64,000 bases of DNA from Bacillus pseudomycoides (GTDB taxonomy: Bacteria; Bacillota; Bacilli; Bacillales; Bacillaceae_G), in assembly GCF_022811845.1 (NCBI RefSeq), contig NZ_CP064266.1, positions 3,844,001-3,908,000 of the forward strand, in the 5' to 3' direction. The notes under the pieces were generated by a model that worked only from the letters and a program-made list of their open reading frames with translations, ran no database searches and was not told the origin of the DNA. A program made the position numbers and the translations under genes. Of the stretch, positions 53,001 through 61,816 are shown piece after piece (position 1 is the first letter of the stretch; each line of letters starts with the position of its first letter).

Positions 53001-53552
53001 TTAAAGATAATTTTGCTTAAGGAATTGGGAAATCATATGATATTCATTCAACACTCTTTTTTTACCAGTATCCGTTAAATACCAAGTATCTTTCGTAAGA
53101 TTTCTATTATCTTGTAATGGAAGAACATCAATAGTCATGTTGTTAGTAGCAAATACTGTTGCGATAAGCAAGAATCTTTTCATAAAAAAGGTTTTTCCCG
53201 CTAATAAAATATTTTTGTTTTCTGCTGTTTTTGATAGAAGAAGCATTGCGTTTTTTATAACATCGTTAGCTGTATTAGCTTCTCCTGTTATTGGAATGAT
53301 CAGTTCCTCAGGAATTCCTGATTTAACTAGTATTTCTTTATGAAAGGTAAATTCATTTGCATTTAAAAATGGATTATGTACACTCGGAATCATAATTGTT
53401 TTAAATCCTTCTTCATAAAACAATTTGATAATGTGTTCATTTAATTCTATGTAATGACCAGGGTGGTAGAGAACAATATCTGGACTTTGAAATTTATTTT
53501 GTCTTTCCACAAAAATCATTTCACTTAATAGAGTAGTAAATTGATGATTCAT
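53001..53552 (-). CDS. YdcF/ElyC-SanA family (DUF218) protein
   Basis: 183 residues without a signal peptide. The DUF218 fold is indicated by SPDIVLYHPGHY near the N-terminus, GEANTANDVIKNAMLLL in the middle and KNILLAGKTFFMKR. Other members are linked to envelope integrity or bind SAM, but the function is uncertain. GAGG lies 10 bases before the ATG. The gene is framed on both sides by a 36-base direct repeat, suggesting movement or duplication. Confidence 0.72.
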   Translation of the reverse strand: MNHQFTTLLSEMIFVERQNKFQSPDIVLYHPGHYIELNEHIIKLFYEEGFKTIMIPSVHNPFLNANEFTFHKEILVKSGIPEELIIPITGEANTANDVIKNAMLLLSKTAENKNILLAGKTFFMKRFLLIATVFATNNMTIDVLPLQDNRNLTKDTWYLTDTGKKRVLNEYHMISQFLKQNYL

Positions 53553-53675
53553 AACATATATACCTCTTTCAAAAAGATTAATTATTGTTGTATGATTCGG
53601 TATACATGAAGCGTTTTCCTTTTTCTTTATAAAGGACCTATTAATAGTTTTAAGTAAGTAGAAATAATAGAGAAT

Positions 53676-53711
53676 CTGTCAAAACATGCGCTTACCAGGG
53701 AAATAGTAGAA
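53676..53711. repeat. 36-bp direct repeat, copy 2
   Basis: Direct copy of 52917-52952 with 5 mismatches, 759 bases away. Confidence 0.75.
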
Positions 53712-53770
53712 TGTTTAAAACAACATTTCCTAAGAGAAGATTACAAGTATTTTAAGAAGGAGAGTTATAA

Positions 53771-54013
53771 GTGAAGTATATAGAGGTTGGCATCGGAAAT
53801 AGATGGTTTATTCGAACGGAAACAGAACGAGAAGATGGAACAGAGTTTGAGCAAAAAGGAATTGTGAAACCTATTTATTTTAAATCACTATATTTACGAA
53901 TTTGGTTTCAAAAAACTTGTTTGATTTTTGATTCAAAAGAAGGGTTTAAAAAGATGAGAAAAAATCGAAATGAATATAAGTTTATTTTTGGGATTGTGAG
54001 TAAAGTACAATAA
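53771..54013 (+). CDS. DUF3977 family protein
   Basis: 80 residues from a GTG start with AAGGAGAG upstream. It begins MKYIEVGIGNRWFIRTETER and contains LYLRIWFQKTCLIF, the characteristic blocks of DUF3977, a small soluble family of unknown function. The Nudix gene starts 35 bases downstream with no terminator between, so they may be co-transcribed. Confidence 0.78.
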   Translation: MKYIEVGIGNRWFIRTETEREDGTEFEQKGIVKPIYFKSLYLRIWFQKTCLIFDSKEGFKKMRKNRNEYKFIFGIVSKVQ

Positions 54014-54048
54014 CATAATCATACAGAAAATCTGTAAGGAGAATGCAC

Positions 54049-54486
54049 ATGGCGATTTCTACATACTACAAACAAATCCGTGAAAAAGTAGGATCTGATC
54101 TTATTTTCATGCCGAGTGTAGCGGCAATTATTAAAAATGAACAGGGGGAAATCTTATTTCAATATCCTGGCGGAGAATTTTGGAGTTTACCTGCAGGAGC
54201 AATTGAACCTGGTGAAACACCAGAAGAAGCAGTTGTTCGTGAGGTGTGGGAAGAAACCGGTTTACGAGTACAAATAAAAGGGATGAAAGGTGTATTTGGA
54301 GGGCGGAACTTTCGGCATACCTATTCAAATGGAGATCAGGTGGAATATATAGTTGTTGTATTTGAATGTGAAGTAATTAAAGGAGAATTGAGAGCAATAG
54401 ATGGGGAATCTTTAAAACTTCAATATTTTTCAACACATGAAAGACCAAAGCTAGCATTGCCATATCCCGAAGCATTATTCTCATAA
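54049..54486 (+). CDS. Nudix hydrolase
   Basis: 145 residues from the ATG at 54049, 7 bases from AAGGAG; an ATG at 54043 is too close to it. The Nudix box is canonical (Gly50, Glu56, Arg64, Glu65, Glu68, Glu69, Gly71; GAIEPGETPEEAVVREVWEE). The N-terminal YYKQIREKVGSDLIFMPSVA is typical of a group annotated as ADP-ribose or dNTP-type hydrolases; the true substrate is unknown. Confidence 0.85.
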   Translation: MAISTYYKQIREKVGSDLIFMPSVAAIIKNEQGEILFQYPGGEFWSLPAGAIEPGETPEEAVVREVWEETGLRVQIKGMKGVFGGRNFRHTYSNGDQVEYIVVVFECEVIKGELRAIDGESLKLQYFSTHERPKLALPYPEALFS

Positions 54487-54529
54487 GAATGATAGAGTAG
54501 CACACTTTCTTCATGTATAGAAAAGTGTG

Positions 54530-55147
54530 TTATTCGTCTTTATATAACCCCGCCGTATACACCTCTGTTAATGTATAAACAATTTCTTCTACATCTATTT
54601 CCTTCTCATTTCGTACGATTTCCCATAGAAACATCTCGTTCATAGAGAACCAACCACGTGCTACAATTGCTTTATTTAATTTATTTCGTGCCAATCCATT
54701 TTCCTGAGAATAGGTGATATCTTGCATAATTCGATTTTTAAAACGTTCTTGAATATCATTCCACTTTCGTCGAACTTCTTTTGACGTACCGATAGCTTCT
54801 TCAACGACTTGTAATATATTTCTTTCTTCTTCGGTTATTTGTAAAAAAGCTCGTGTTTGATTTTGTATCATACTGTGAGCTTCTTTTTTTGTTTTAGGCG
54901 AAAAGGAACGTTCGGCAATTTGATAAAAGCGATTCATAGCATCTTCCATAAGGACAATGAGGAACTCGTCTTTATTTTTAAAATAAACATATGCCGTACC
55001 ATAACCAGTTTCAGCATGTTTAATAATTTGAGAGATTGTTGTTTTGTGAAATCCGTTTTCTAAAAAAACATTGCGGGCAGATTTTAATAATTTATTTCTT
55101 GTTTCTATAGATCGTTGTTGTCTTGTTGAAAGAAGACCTTTTCCCAA
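54530..55147 (-). CDS. TetR-family repressor, divergent from the kyn operon
   Basis: 205 residues from a TTG at 55147, which is properly spaced from AAAGGGGTG; a GTG at 55156 is the other option. The N-terminal HTH is seen in TRNKLLKSARNVFLENGFHK with TTISQIIKHAETGYGTAYVY and YFKNKDEF. The C-terminal half should bind an inducer. It faces kynU across 160 bases that hold an inverted repeat, so it very probably represses the kynurenine operon, perhaps released by tryptophan or kynurenine (inference). Confidence 0.8.
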   Translation of the reverse strand: MGKGLLSTRQQRSIETRNKLLKSARNVFLENGFHKTTISQIIKHAETGYGTAYVYFKNKDEFLIVLMEDAMNRFYQIAERSFSPKTKKEAHSMIQNQTRAFLQITEEERNILQVVEEAIGTSKEVRRKWNDIQERFKNRIMQDITYSQENGLARNKLNKAIVARGWFSMNEMFLWEIVRNEKEIDVEEIVYTLTEVYTAGLYKDE

Positions 55148-55221
55148 ACTGGACACCCCTTTGTACTGAAATATCTGAAAATATATTTTTATTCTAGTTG
55201 AATCGAATACAAAAAGTCAAC

Positions 55222-55248
55222 TGACATAATATCATTGACGTTATGTCA
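55222..55248. promoter_or_regulatory. Inverted-repeat operator in the kyn promoter
   Basis: Perfect 8-base arms TGACATAA and TTATGTCA are separated by 11 bases. They overlap the -35 box of the predicted kynU promoter, as expected for a TetR repressor site. Confidence 0.6.
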
Positions 55249-55264
55249 ATTTTGATGTTATATT
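55235..55264 (+). promoter_or_regulatory. Predicted kynU promoter
   Basis: TTGACG at 55235-55240 and a TATATT-like -10 at about 55259-55264 are separated by 17-18 bases, roughly 45 bases before the kynU start. Confidence 0.5.
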
Positions 55265-55307
55265 TCAATTAGTTAGAATAAAAAGAAAATTAAGAGAAGG
55301 TGAAATA

Positions 55308-56594
55308 ATGTATCGAGAGCCATTTGAACCATCTTACGAGTATGCAATGGAATGTGATAAATACGATGAACTTGCAGATTTTCAAAAAGAATTTTATAAG
55401 AAAGCAGATACAATATATTTAGATGGTAATTCATTAGGATTACTTTCAAAAAGAGCAGAAAAATCTTTACTTACTATGTTAGATTCATGGAAAGAGTATG
55501 GAATTGACGGATGGACAGAAGGGGAACATCCTTGGTTCTTTCTTTCAGAGCAATTAGGTAAATTAACTGCTCCACTTGTTGGTGCTTTGCCAGAAGAAGT
55601 AATTGTAACTGGTTCCACGACAACGAATATTCATCAAGTGATTGCGACGTTTTATGAGCCAAAAGGAATTCGAACAAAGATTCTTGCGGATGAATTAACG
55701 TTCCCGTCAGATATTTATGCTTTGCAAAGTCAAATTCGTTTAAAAGGGCTAGATCCAGAGGAACACCTTGTACGAGTAAAGAGCCGAGATGGTAGAACAC
55801 TTCAAGAGGAAGATATTATTAAGGCAATGACTGATGATATTGCATTAATTTTATTACCTGCTGTGTTATATCGAAGCGGACAAATTCTTGATATGAAGCG
55901 GTTAACAGCTGAAGCGCATGAACGTGGTATTCATATTGGTTTTGATTTATGCCATTCAATCGGTTCAATCCCGCATGATTTTCAGAATTGGGATGTTGAT
56001 TTCGCAGTATGGTGTAATTATAAATATTTAAATGCAGGTCCAGGTGGTGTTGCTGGATTATATGTAAACAAGAAACACTTTGACCGTCTTCCAGGACTTT
56101 CTGGTTGGTTTAGTTCTAGAAAAGATAAGCAATTTGATATGGAACATACATTAACGGCAGCGGAACACGCTGGGGCATATCAAATTGGTACACCTCACGT
56201 GTTAAGCATAGCGCCATTAATCGGTTCACTTGAGATTTTTAAAGAGGCTGGTATTGAAAGATTACGAGAAAAATCATTACATATTACTCGCTATATGCTG
56301 GATTTAATAAACCATGAACTGCAGAATACAGGTTTTACAATTGGAAATCCATTAGAAGATGATAAGCGCGGGGGACATATTTATTTAGAACATCCAGAAG
56401 CTGCACGTATATGTAAAGCTTTAAAAGCAAATGGAGTTATTCCTGATTTTCGTGCACCAAATGGAGTTCGCCTTGCGCCAGTTGCTTTATATAATACGTA
56501 TGAAGAAGTGTGGAAGTCTGTGCAAATTTTGAAGAAAATCATGAAAGATGAAGAATATAAAAAATTTGAAAATAAGCGAGAGGTTGTAGCATAA
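55308..56594 (+). CDS. kynU: Kynureninase
   Basis: 428-residue PLP enzyme cleaving kynurenine to anthranilate and alanine. Motifs are YLDGNSLGLLSKRAE near the N-terminus, GFDLCHSIGSIPHDF (PLP-binding Asp) and the PLP Lys239 in WCNYKYLNAGPGG; GGHIYLEHPEA lies near the end. AGAAGGTG precedes the ATG. It is the first gene of a three-gene operon; the kynB start follows 3 bases after its stop. Confidence 0.95.
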   Translation: MYREPFEPSYEYAMECDKYDELADFQKEFYKKADTIYLDGNSLGLLSKRAEKSLLTMLDSWKEYGIDGWTEGEHPWFFLSEQLGKLTAPLVGALPEEVIVTGSTTTNIHQVIATFYEPKGIRTKILADELTFPSDIYALQSQIRLKGLDPEEHLVRVKSRDGRTLQEEDIIKAMTDDIALILLPAVLYRSGQILDMKRLTAEAHERGIHIGFDLCHSIGSIPHDFQNWDVDFAVWCNYKYLNAGPGGVAGLYVNKKHFDRLPGLSGWFSSRKDKQFDMEHTLTAAEHAGAYQIGTPHVLSIAPLIGSLEIFKEAGIERLREKSLHITRYMLDLINHELQNTGFTIGNPLEDDKRGGHIYLEHPEAARICKALKANGVIPDFRAPNGVRLAPVALYNTYEEVWKSVQILKKIMKDEEYKKFENKREVVA

Positions 56595-56597
56595 GCG

Positions 56598-57227
56598 ATG
56601 AAAGAATCTGACTGGATTGATATTTCACAACCATTAAATAATGATATTGCGACATGGCCAGGAGATACGCCTTTCTCATACGAAGTATCATGGGCAAAAG
56701 AACAAAGTGGATCTGTTAATGTTGGAAAATTAACGCTGAGTATTCATACAGGTACGCATATTGATGCGCCATTTCATTTTGATAATAACGGAAAAAGGGT
56801 AATAGATTTAGATGTTAACGTCTATGTTGGTAAAGCTCGAATAATAGATGTATCAGGTATTGAAAGCATTGGTGCAAAAGAATTAGAAACATTCTCTTTA
56901 AATGGTGTAGAGAGGCTATTACTACGGACTTCTTCACATGGAAATGCAGAAGAATTTCCTAAAACAATACCGTATTTACGTGCTGATATTGCACCATTTC
57001 TTTCGGAAAAAGGCATTCGATTAATAGGGGTAGATGTACCTTCTGTAGACCCGCTAGATGATAAAGAATTAGCGGCGCATCACCAATTATTTAAGCACGG
57101 TATTCATATTTTAGAAAATGTTGTATTAGATCATGTACAAGACGGAGATTATGAACTGATTGCCCTGCCACTTGCATTGACAGATGCGGATGGGAGTCCA
57201 GTTCGAGCTGTAATAAGACCGCTATAA
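56598..57227 (+). CDS. kynB: Kynurenine formamidase
   Basis: 209-residue cyclase-fold metal hydrolase that deformylates N-formylkynurenine. Metal-binding residues are in IHTGTHIDAPFHFD (His50, His54, Asp56, His60). Also visible are WPGDTPF near the N-terminus and IGVDVPSVDPLD. It is the middle gene of the kyn operon and catalyses the second step. The start is an ATG overlapping the end of kynU's ribosome region. Confidence 0.94.
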   Translation: MKESDWIDISQPLNNDIATWPGDTPFSYEVSWAKEQSGSVNVGKLTLSIHTGTHIDAPFHFDNNGKRVIDLDVNVYVGKARIIDVSGIESIGAKELETFSLNGVERLLLRTSSHGNAEEFPKTIPYLRADIAPFLSEKGIRLIGVDVPSVDPLDDKELAAHHQLFKHGIHILENVVLDHVQDGDYELIALPLALTDADGSPVRAVIRPL

Positions 57228-57265
57228 GAGCAAGCAGATGATGCATAGAAGGGGTGTTCATTTTT

Positions 57266-58105
57266 ATGAAAGAAAATGAAAAAGTAATTATGGAAAAGGG
57301 AATTCATACGGATTTTAAAGAAAATATGACATACGGAGAGTACTTACAATTAGATAGTTTGCTAGGAAGTCAAAAAAGGTTATCGGATCATCATGATGAA
57401 ATGTTGTTTATTGTCATTCATCAAGCGAGTGAACTTTGGATGAAGTTGATTTTACATGAGCTTAGCGCAGCGATTGAATCTATTCAAAATGATAGGCTGG
57501 CTCCAGCTTTTAAAATGCTTGCACGCGTTTCAAAAATTCAATCACAAATTATTCAATCTTGGGATATTCTTGCAACGCTTACGCCATCTGAATACATTGA
57601 GTTTCGTGATTCGCTCGGTCAAGCATCAGGGTTCCAGTCTTATCAATACCGTATGATTGAATATGCGCTTGGTTATAAAACACCTCATGCATTAAAAATT
57701 TATGAAAAAGATCCAGAGTTACATGCTCGCTTGCATAAAGCGCTTCATTCACCAAGTCTTTACGATGTTGCAATTCAGGCACTTGTAAAAGAAGGGTTCC
57801 CAATCAATCCAAATGTTTTAAATCGTGATATTACACAACCTTATGAAGAAGATGCGACAGTTGAAGCTGCATGGTTAGAGGTGTATGCTGATGTGAAGAA
57901 ATATTGGGATTTATATCAACTGGCAGAAAAATTAATCGATATTGAAGATTGGCTCCAGCAGTGGCGCTTCCGTCATATGAAAACAGTAGAGCGAATTATT
58001 GGACATAAAATGGGAACAGGTGGATCATCTGGTGTTTCTTATTTAAAACGTGTTCTTGATCAACGCTTTTTCCCAGAACTTTGGAATGTGCGGACGAAGT
58101 TATAA
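57266..58105 (+). CDS. kynA: Tryptophan 2,3-dioxygenase
   Basis: 279 residues from the ATG at 57266, 11 bases after AGAAGGGG; a GTG at 57254 overlaps the ribosome site. The heme enzyme opens the indole ring of tryptophan to N-formylkynurenine. Motifs include MTYGEYLQLDSLLGSQ, FIVIHQASELWMKL (distal His52), GFQSYQYRMIE and the C-terminal heme-ligand region FRHMKTVERIIGHKMGTGG. With KynB and KynU it converts tryptophan to anthranilate. A terminator ends the operon. Confidence 0.95.
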   Translation: MKENEKVIMEKGIHTDFKENMTYGEYLQLDSLLGSQKRLSDHHDEMLFIVIHQASELWMKLILHELSAAIESIQNDRLAPAFKMLARVSKIQSQIIQSWDILATLTPSEYIEFRDSLGQASGFQSYQYRMIEYALGYKTPHALKIYEKDPELHARLHKALHSPSLYDVAIQALVKEGFPINPNVLNRDITQPYEEDATVEAAWLEVYADVKKYWDLYQLAEKLIDIEDWLQQWRFRHMKTVERIIGHKMGTGGSSGVSYLKRVLDQRFFPELWNVRTKL

Positions 58106-58126
58106 AGTAAAGATTATATAATTGTT

Positions 58127-58162
58127 AGTACACCACTTATTGAAGCGTGGTGTACTTTTTTC
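58127..58162 (+). terminator. Intrinsic terminator of the kyn operon
   Basis: AGTACACCAC pairs perfectly with GTGGTGTACT around a 10-base loop, followed by six T residues. Confidence 0.9.
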
Positions 58163-58223
58163 TTTGTAATCATGTAAAATAAAGATATAATATTCCGAAA
58201 AACAGAAGGATAGGAGGAGTTTT

Positions 58224-58451
58224 GTGACTCGTTGTACGAATTGCAAAGCGAGATGGAAAGCAAAGGATATATGGTCGTTATATTTTCAAAATGATGGTAA
58301 AGATTGTCCGCATTGTTATGAAAGACAATATTTATCATTAGAAACTTTTCATTTTTCAAGTAATATGTTAGGTCTTCCTTTTCTATTTATGTTTCCTTTC
58401 TTTGTTGAATTAAGTGATAAGAATCCTATATTGGAGTTTAGAAAGAGATAA
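58224..58451 (+). CDS. TIGR04104-type putative zinc-finger membrane protein
   Basis: 75 residues from a GTG with AGGAGGAG upstream. The N-terminal zinc finger has CTNCKARW and CPHCYERQYL (two CxxC knuckles), as in the TIGR04104 family. One short hydrophobic segment (about 46-62) and a charged end follow. Relatives usually have two helices, so the C-terminus may be shortened. Function unknown. Confidence 0.65.
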   Translation: MTRCTNCKARWKAKDIWSLYFQNDGKDCPHCYERQYLSLETFHFSSNMLGLPFLFMFPFFVELSDKNPILEFRKR

Positions 58452-58469
58452 AGAATATTTGTAAATAAG

Positions 58470-58516
58470 AAAGAGGATACCTTACAGTTATATACAGTAA
58501 GGCATCCTCTTTCTTT
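58470..58516. terminator. Intrinsic terminator
   Basis: AAAGAGGATACCTTAC pairs with GTAAGGCATCCTCTTT with one mismatch, then a T-rich run. Confidence 0.85.
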
Positions 58517-58702
58517 ATTGCTTTTAGTGAAAAATTGGAAATGAGAACGGAATAGAAATGAATATATCAAATAGTTATAGTTATGTTTTTCTTCTGAAAC
58601 ATGCGAGGACTTTGTAGAAAAATAAAGCAATAGAAATATTTATTTGATTTGAGTAGAATAGTAAAAACAGACAAGAACAGTATACATTTGGAGGAATATA
58701 TA

Positions 58703-59620
58703 TTGAATTTTTACAAGTTGGAAAATATGTTTATGAAAAAGAAAGTGAACGCATTCCTTGTGTATCAGCGGGGGGAATTAATAACTAATTATTACAAAGC
58801 AGCAGAATGTGCACAAAATTTGTACAAAATTAATTCTATCACGAAAAGTATCGTATCGATGCTAATCGGTATAGCGATAGACAAGGGTTATATAAGTGAT
58901 ATACATACGCCTATAGAAAAATGGATTTCAAATGTACCGAAAGAAAAGAAGAAATTAACCATCTACCACTTGCTGACAATGACAACTGGTGAAGAATGGA
59001 AGGAGTTTGGAAATGGGGTCGTATTTCCAAATGATTTTGTGGAATCAGACGATTGGGTAAAATACATTTTACAGAAACTATTAATAGAAGAGATAGGAGC
59101 GAAAATGAATTATAATTCAGGCTCTTCACATCTGTTAAGTTATATACTACAAGTTGCTACTGGAAAGACAACGGAGCAGTTTGCAAAGGAATATTTATTT
59201 AATCCTTTACACATTACCGAATATGAGTGGCAACAAGATCCTCAAGGTATTTATGTTGGTGGATTTGGTATGAAAATGAAAGCGGAGGATTTGTTAAAAG
59301 TAGGATTATTATGTCTGCAAAATGGTTTCTGGAATGGAGAAAGGATTGTATCCTCAAGTTGGATTGAACAATCCAGTAAGGTTCGTTTTATGACATATGA
59401 ACATGTTGGAGCATATGGCTATCATTGGTGGGTACTAGATAAAGAAAGATTTCACATACCGTATTGTATGTATTTTGCTATGGGATATGGAGGGCAATAC
59501 ATTATCATCATTCCGAAATTAGAACTTGTAGCCATTATAAGTAGTCAAATGCCTAAGCGTGGGTTAGTACCATTAAAATTATTTATAAATCATTTACAAG
59601 AGAACATTAATCATACATAA
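58703..59620 (+). CDS. Beta-lactamase-family serine hydrolase
   Basis: 305 residues from a TTG at 58703, 8 bases from GGAGG; a frame start at 58649 has no ribosome site. The nucleophile motif SITK (Ser45, Lys48) lies in NSITKSIVSMLIG, the YxN-like motif is MNYNSGSSHLL and the third motif may be in the GYGGQYIIIIP region. There is no signal peptide in this reading, so it may be cytoplasmic, like esterase-type members. The substrate is unknown. Confidence 0.75.
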   Translation: MNFYKLENMFMKKKVNAFLVYQRGELITNYYKAAECAQNLYKINSITKSIVSMLIGIAIDKGYISDIHTPIEKWISNVPKEKKKLTIYHLLTMTTGEEWKEFGNGVVFPNDFVESDDWVKYILQKLLIEEIGAKMNYNSGSSHLLSYILQVATGKTTEQFAKEYLFNPLHITEYEWQQDPQGIYVGGFGMKMKAEDLLKVGLLCLQNGFWNGERIVSSSWIEQSSKVRFMTYEHVGAYGYHWWVLDKERFHIPYCMYFAMGYGGQYIIIIPKLELVAIISSQMPKRGLVPLKLFINHLQENINHT

Positions 59621-59658
59621 ATAGAAGGAGAGTATAGTTAAGCAAGAGAGGAGAAAAT

Positions 59659-60286
59659 ATGAAAAATTAAAAAATAATAGCTGCATACAGATTTTTATTA
59701 AGTAGCATTCAGTGCAATTATCACACAATTTATTACAAGGGCTCAGATTAAACCTTTTAACCCGATTAATTTTTTTAGTTTCTTTACAATTGAAAGTAAT
59801 ATATTAGTTGCAGTTATTCTTCTTCTAAGTTGTTTTGCAACAGCGACATATGGTCGTTCTGAACAATTTGGGGTCCTGCGAGGGGCCGCAACAGTGTATA
59901 TAATTACAACAGGGTTAATCTATTTTTTATTGCTGAGAGGATTAGAGGAATCGCTTCAAACACCTATTCCATGGGTAAATACTGTTCTTCATTATATTAT
60001 GTCCCTTGCAATGGCTATTGATTGGATCGTAAATCCTCTGACGAAAGAGATCAAATGGAAACATGCCGTAAGTTAGCTTATATTTCCATTGATATACGTT
60101 ATTTATAGTTTAATACGTGGGTCTTTAATTGATTGGTATTCATATCTGTTTTTAAGTCCGAGAATGAATGAGTATAGAGGTGTCTTTTTATATAGTATGG
60201 GTATAGCGCTTGTGATTGGATTGATATGTGTACTTGTTAAAATGCTTGGAAATATTAGTGCTAAAAGAACGCACTCTAAGTTTTGA
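59659..60286 (+). pseudogene. Pr6Pr-family membrane protein, three lesions
   Basis: An ATG after GAGAGGAG reads MKN then TAA (59668); one missing A explains this, since the next frame gives KIIAAYRFLL. A second frame break near 59705 precedes AFSAIITQFITRAQIKPFNP and a long helix-rich stretch. A TAG at 60074-60076, probably once TGG, interrupts HAVS-LIFPLIYVIYSLIRG. The reconstituted protein of about 208 residues has six helices and resembles Pr6Pr proteins. No intact copy is here. Confidence 0.75.
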
Positions 60287-60378
60287 GTGAAAGAATAAAT
60301 AAAAATATGAAAGTTGTAATGATGTAACTAAAAAGAAATGGTTCATTTGCTGGTTGAGATTTACATCGTTAGAAGGAT

Positions 60379-60413
60379 AAAATTCTACTCATTATGAGTA
60401 GAGTTTATTTTTG
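60379..60413 (+). terminator. Intrinsic terminator
   Basis: AAATTCTACTCA pairs with TGAGTAGAGTTT (one mismatch) around a 3-base loop, then a T-rich run. Confidence 0.75.
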
Positions 60414-60469
60414 TTTATTAGTTTGTAATATTTTCGTATTATAAAATTACAATAAAAAGGAGATGAAAT

Positions 60470-61186
60470 ATGACAAAAATAAAAATTATGTGTAGTCTAC
60501 TCGTTCTATTGCTACTATTAACATCTTGTGACATATCAGATAAAGAAATTGAGAAAAAAGCACAGGCTTATGTAAAGTCTCAGTATGGTATTGCTGTTAA
60601 ACTAAATCAAGTTGAAACACATGGGGACGGAAAGAATTTATTTGGTCCAGAAACGAGAACTGCTTATGTAAAACAAGTAGAAAGACCAAATCTGGAATTT
60701 CAACTTAAGGTTGATGGCCAAATTTCTCCTAAAGTAACTAATGATAATTATAAACTAAAAAAAGAAGCAAATAACTTACTAGAGAAATATAAAAAATATA
60801 ATGCCAAGTTGTTAAATAATAATATATTTTCATTTGATCAAATGGAAACGGGTAATATCGTTTTTGATAAAAAAATTGTTGAGGAAGCAGCTAAGAAAAA
60901 TTCGAATCATTATTTTACAGCTGTATTTAAAAGTAACGTTTTTTTAGATTTAAACAACCCTTCACATATGGAAGAATTAGCGCAAATTGCAAGGAATATC
61001 CAAAGTTTTAATAAAACAATTGAACAGAGTAAGTGTAGAATTGAAGACATGAACATTATTTTGCCAGATGTCGATGAGAAATTGATACAGAATCTTATGG
61101 TAGATTATGTATTAACAGCTGAAGAAGCGAAAAAAACTCTTGAGAAAAGAGATGATTATGTGAAAATTTTACAGGTTGTAAAGTGA
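60470..61186 (+). CDS. Hypothetical lipoprotein
   Basis: 238 residues with a lipoprotein signal (LLLLLTSC, Cys20 as lipidation site). The mature part is Lys-rich and helical with short repeats of charged residues; no catalytic motif or family was recognised. AAAAGGAG precedes the ATG, and a hairpin follows the stop. It faces the outside of the membrane. Confidence 0.7.
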   Translation: MTKIKIMCSLLVLLLLLTSCDISDKEIEKKAQAYVKSQYGIAVKLNQVETHGDGKNLFGPETRTAYVKQVERPNLEFQLKVDGQISPKVTNDNYKLKKEANNLLEKYKKYNAKLLNNNIFSFDQMETGNIVFDKKIVEEAAKKNSNHYFTAVFKSNVFLDLNNPSHMEELAQIARNIQSFNKTIEQSKCRIEDMNIILPDVDEKLIQNLMVDYVLTAEEAKKTLEKRDDYVKILQVVK

Positions 61187-61204
61187 ATGTTAAATAGTAA
61201 TAAA

Positions 61205-61237
61205 AAAGCGGAAATCGAGATGATTTCCTCTTTTTTA
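61205..61237. terminator. Intrinsic terminator
   Basis: AAGCGGAAATC pairs with GATTTCCTCTT (one mismatch) around a 5-base loop, with six T residues. Confidence 0.8.
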
Positions 61238-61340
61238 ATCCCGCTATTCGTTGACAGTAAGATTTTAATGTTAAGAATCAAAGAAACAATAGAAGATAGG
61301 TGGAGAAATCAAAGCCTGTAAAAGCTTGATTAGTTGTATA

Positions 61341-61673
61341 TTATCTACTGCTTTTCTGAAAGGTAATCTTCAAAAATTTCTCCGTCTTTGTATCAAATTC
61401 CACATCAACAAAAACCCCATATTCTTTTCCATCTTCACGTAGCCATAATTTAAATTTTTCTGTTGTTATATTCACTGTCTTTGGTTTTCTTCCAATATGA
61501 AGGTAATCAATAATTTGCGCTTTGGGATATTTTTCTTTCGTTTTTTCTACCGCAAGTTTACCCCATTTTGCATATGGTGGTTGTGCGTGAACAACTGATG
61601 AATGAGTATATGTATTGCAATATGTTGTAATAAATACAATTCCTAATACGAAACATGCAAAAATACGCTTCAT
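61341..61673 (-). CDS. DUF3889 secreted protein
   Basis: 110 residues with a signal peptide (about 1-31, ending VVHA). The mature part contains PPYAKWGKLAVEKTKEKYP, DYLHIGRKP and FKLWLREDGKEYGVFVDVEF, the pattern of the DUF3889 family, which is PepSY-like in style. AAAGGAG precedes the ATG. It is convergent with the lipoprotein and divergent from sleB. Function unknown. Confidence 0.8.
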   Translation of the reverse strand: MKRIFACFVLGIVFITTYCNTYTHSSVVHAQPPYAKWGKLAVEKTKEKYPKAQIIDYLHIGRKPKTVNITTEKFKLWLREDGKEYGVFVDVEFDTKTEKFLKITFQKSSR

Positions 61674-61816
61674 AATAAACTCCTTTTCTCTTTTTCTTTA
61701 TTGTGTACAGACTGTCTACATCATATAAGTGTGGATTTTTTTGTCTTCTTTACATAAAAGCGCTTTATTTACAAAACATAACCATGAAATCATTACTGAG
61801 AATAAGGAGGGAACAT

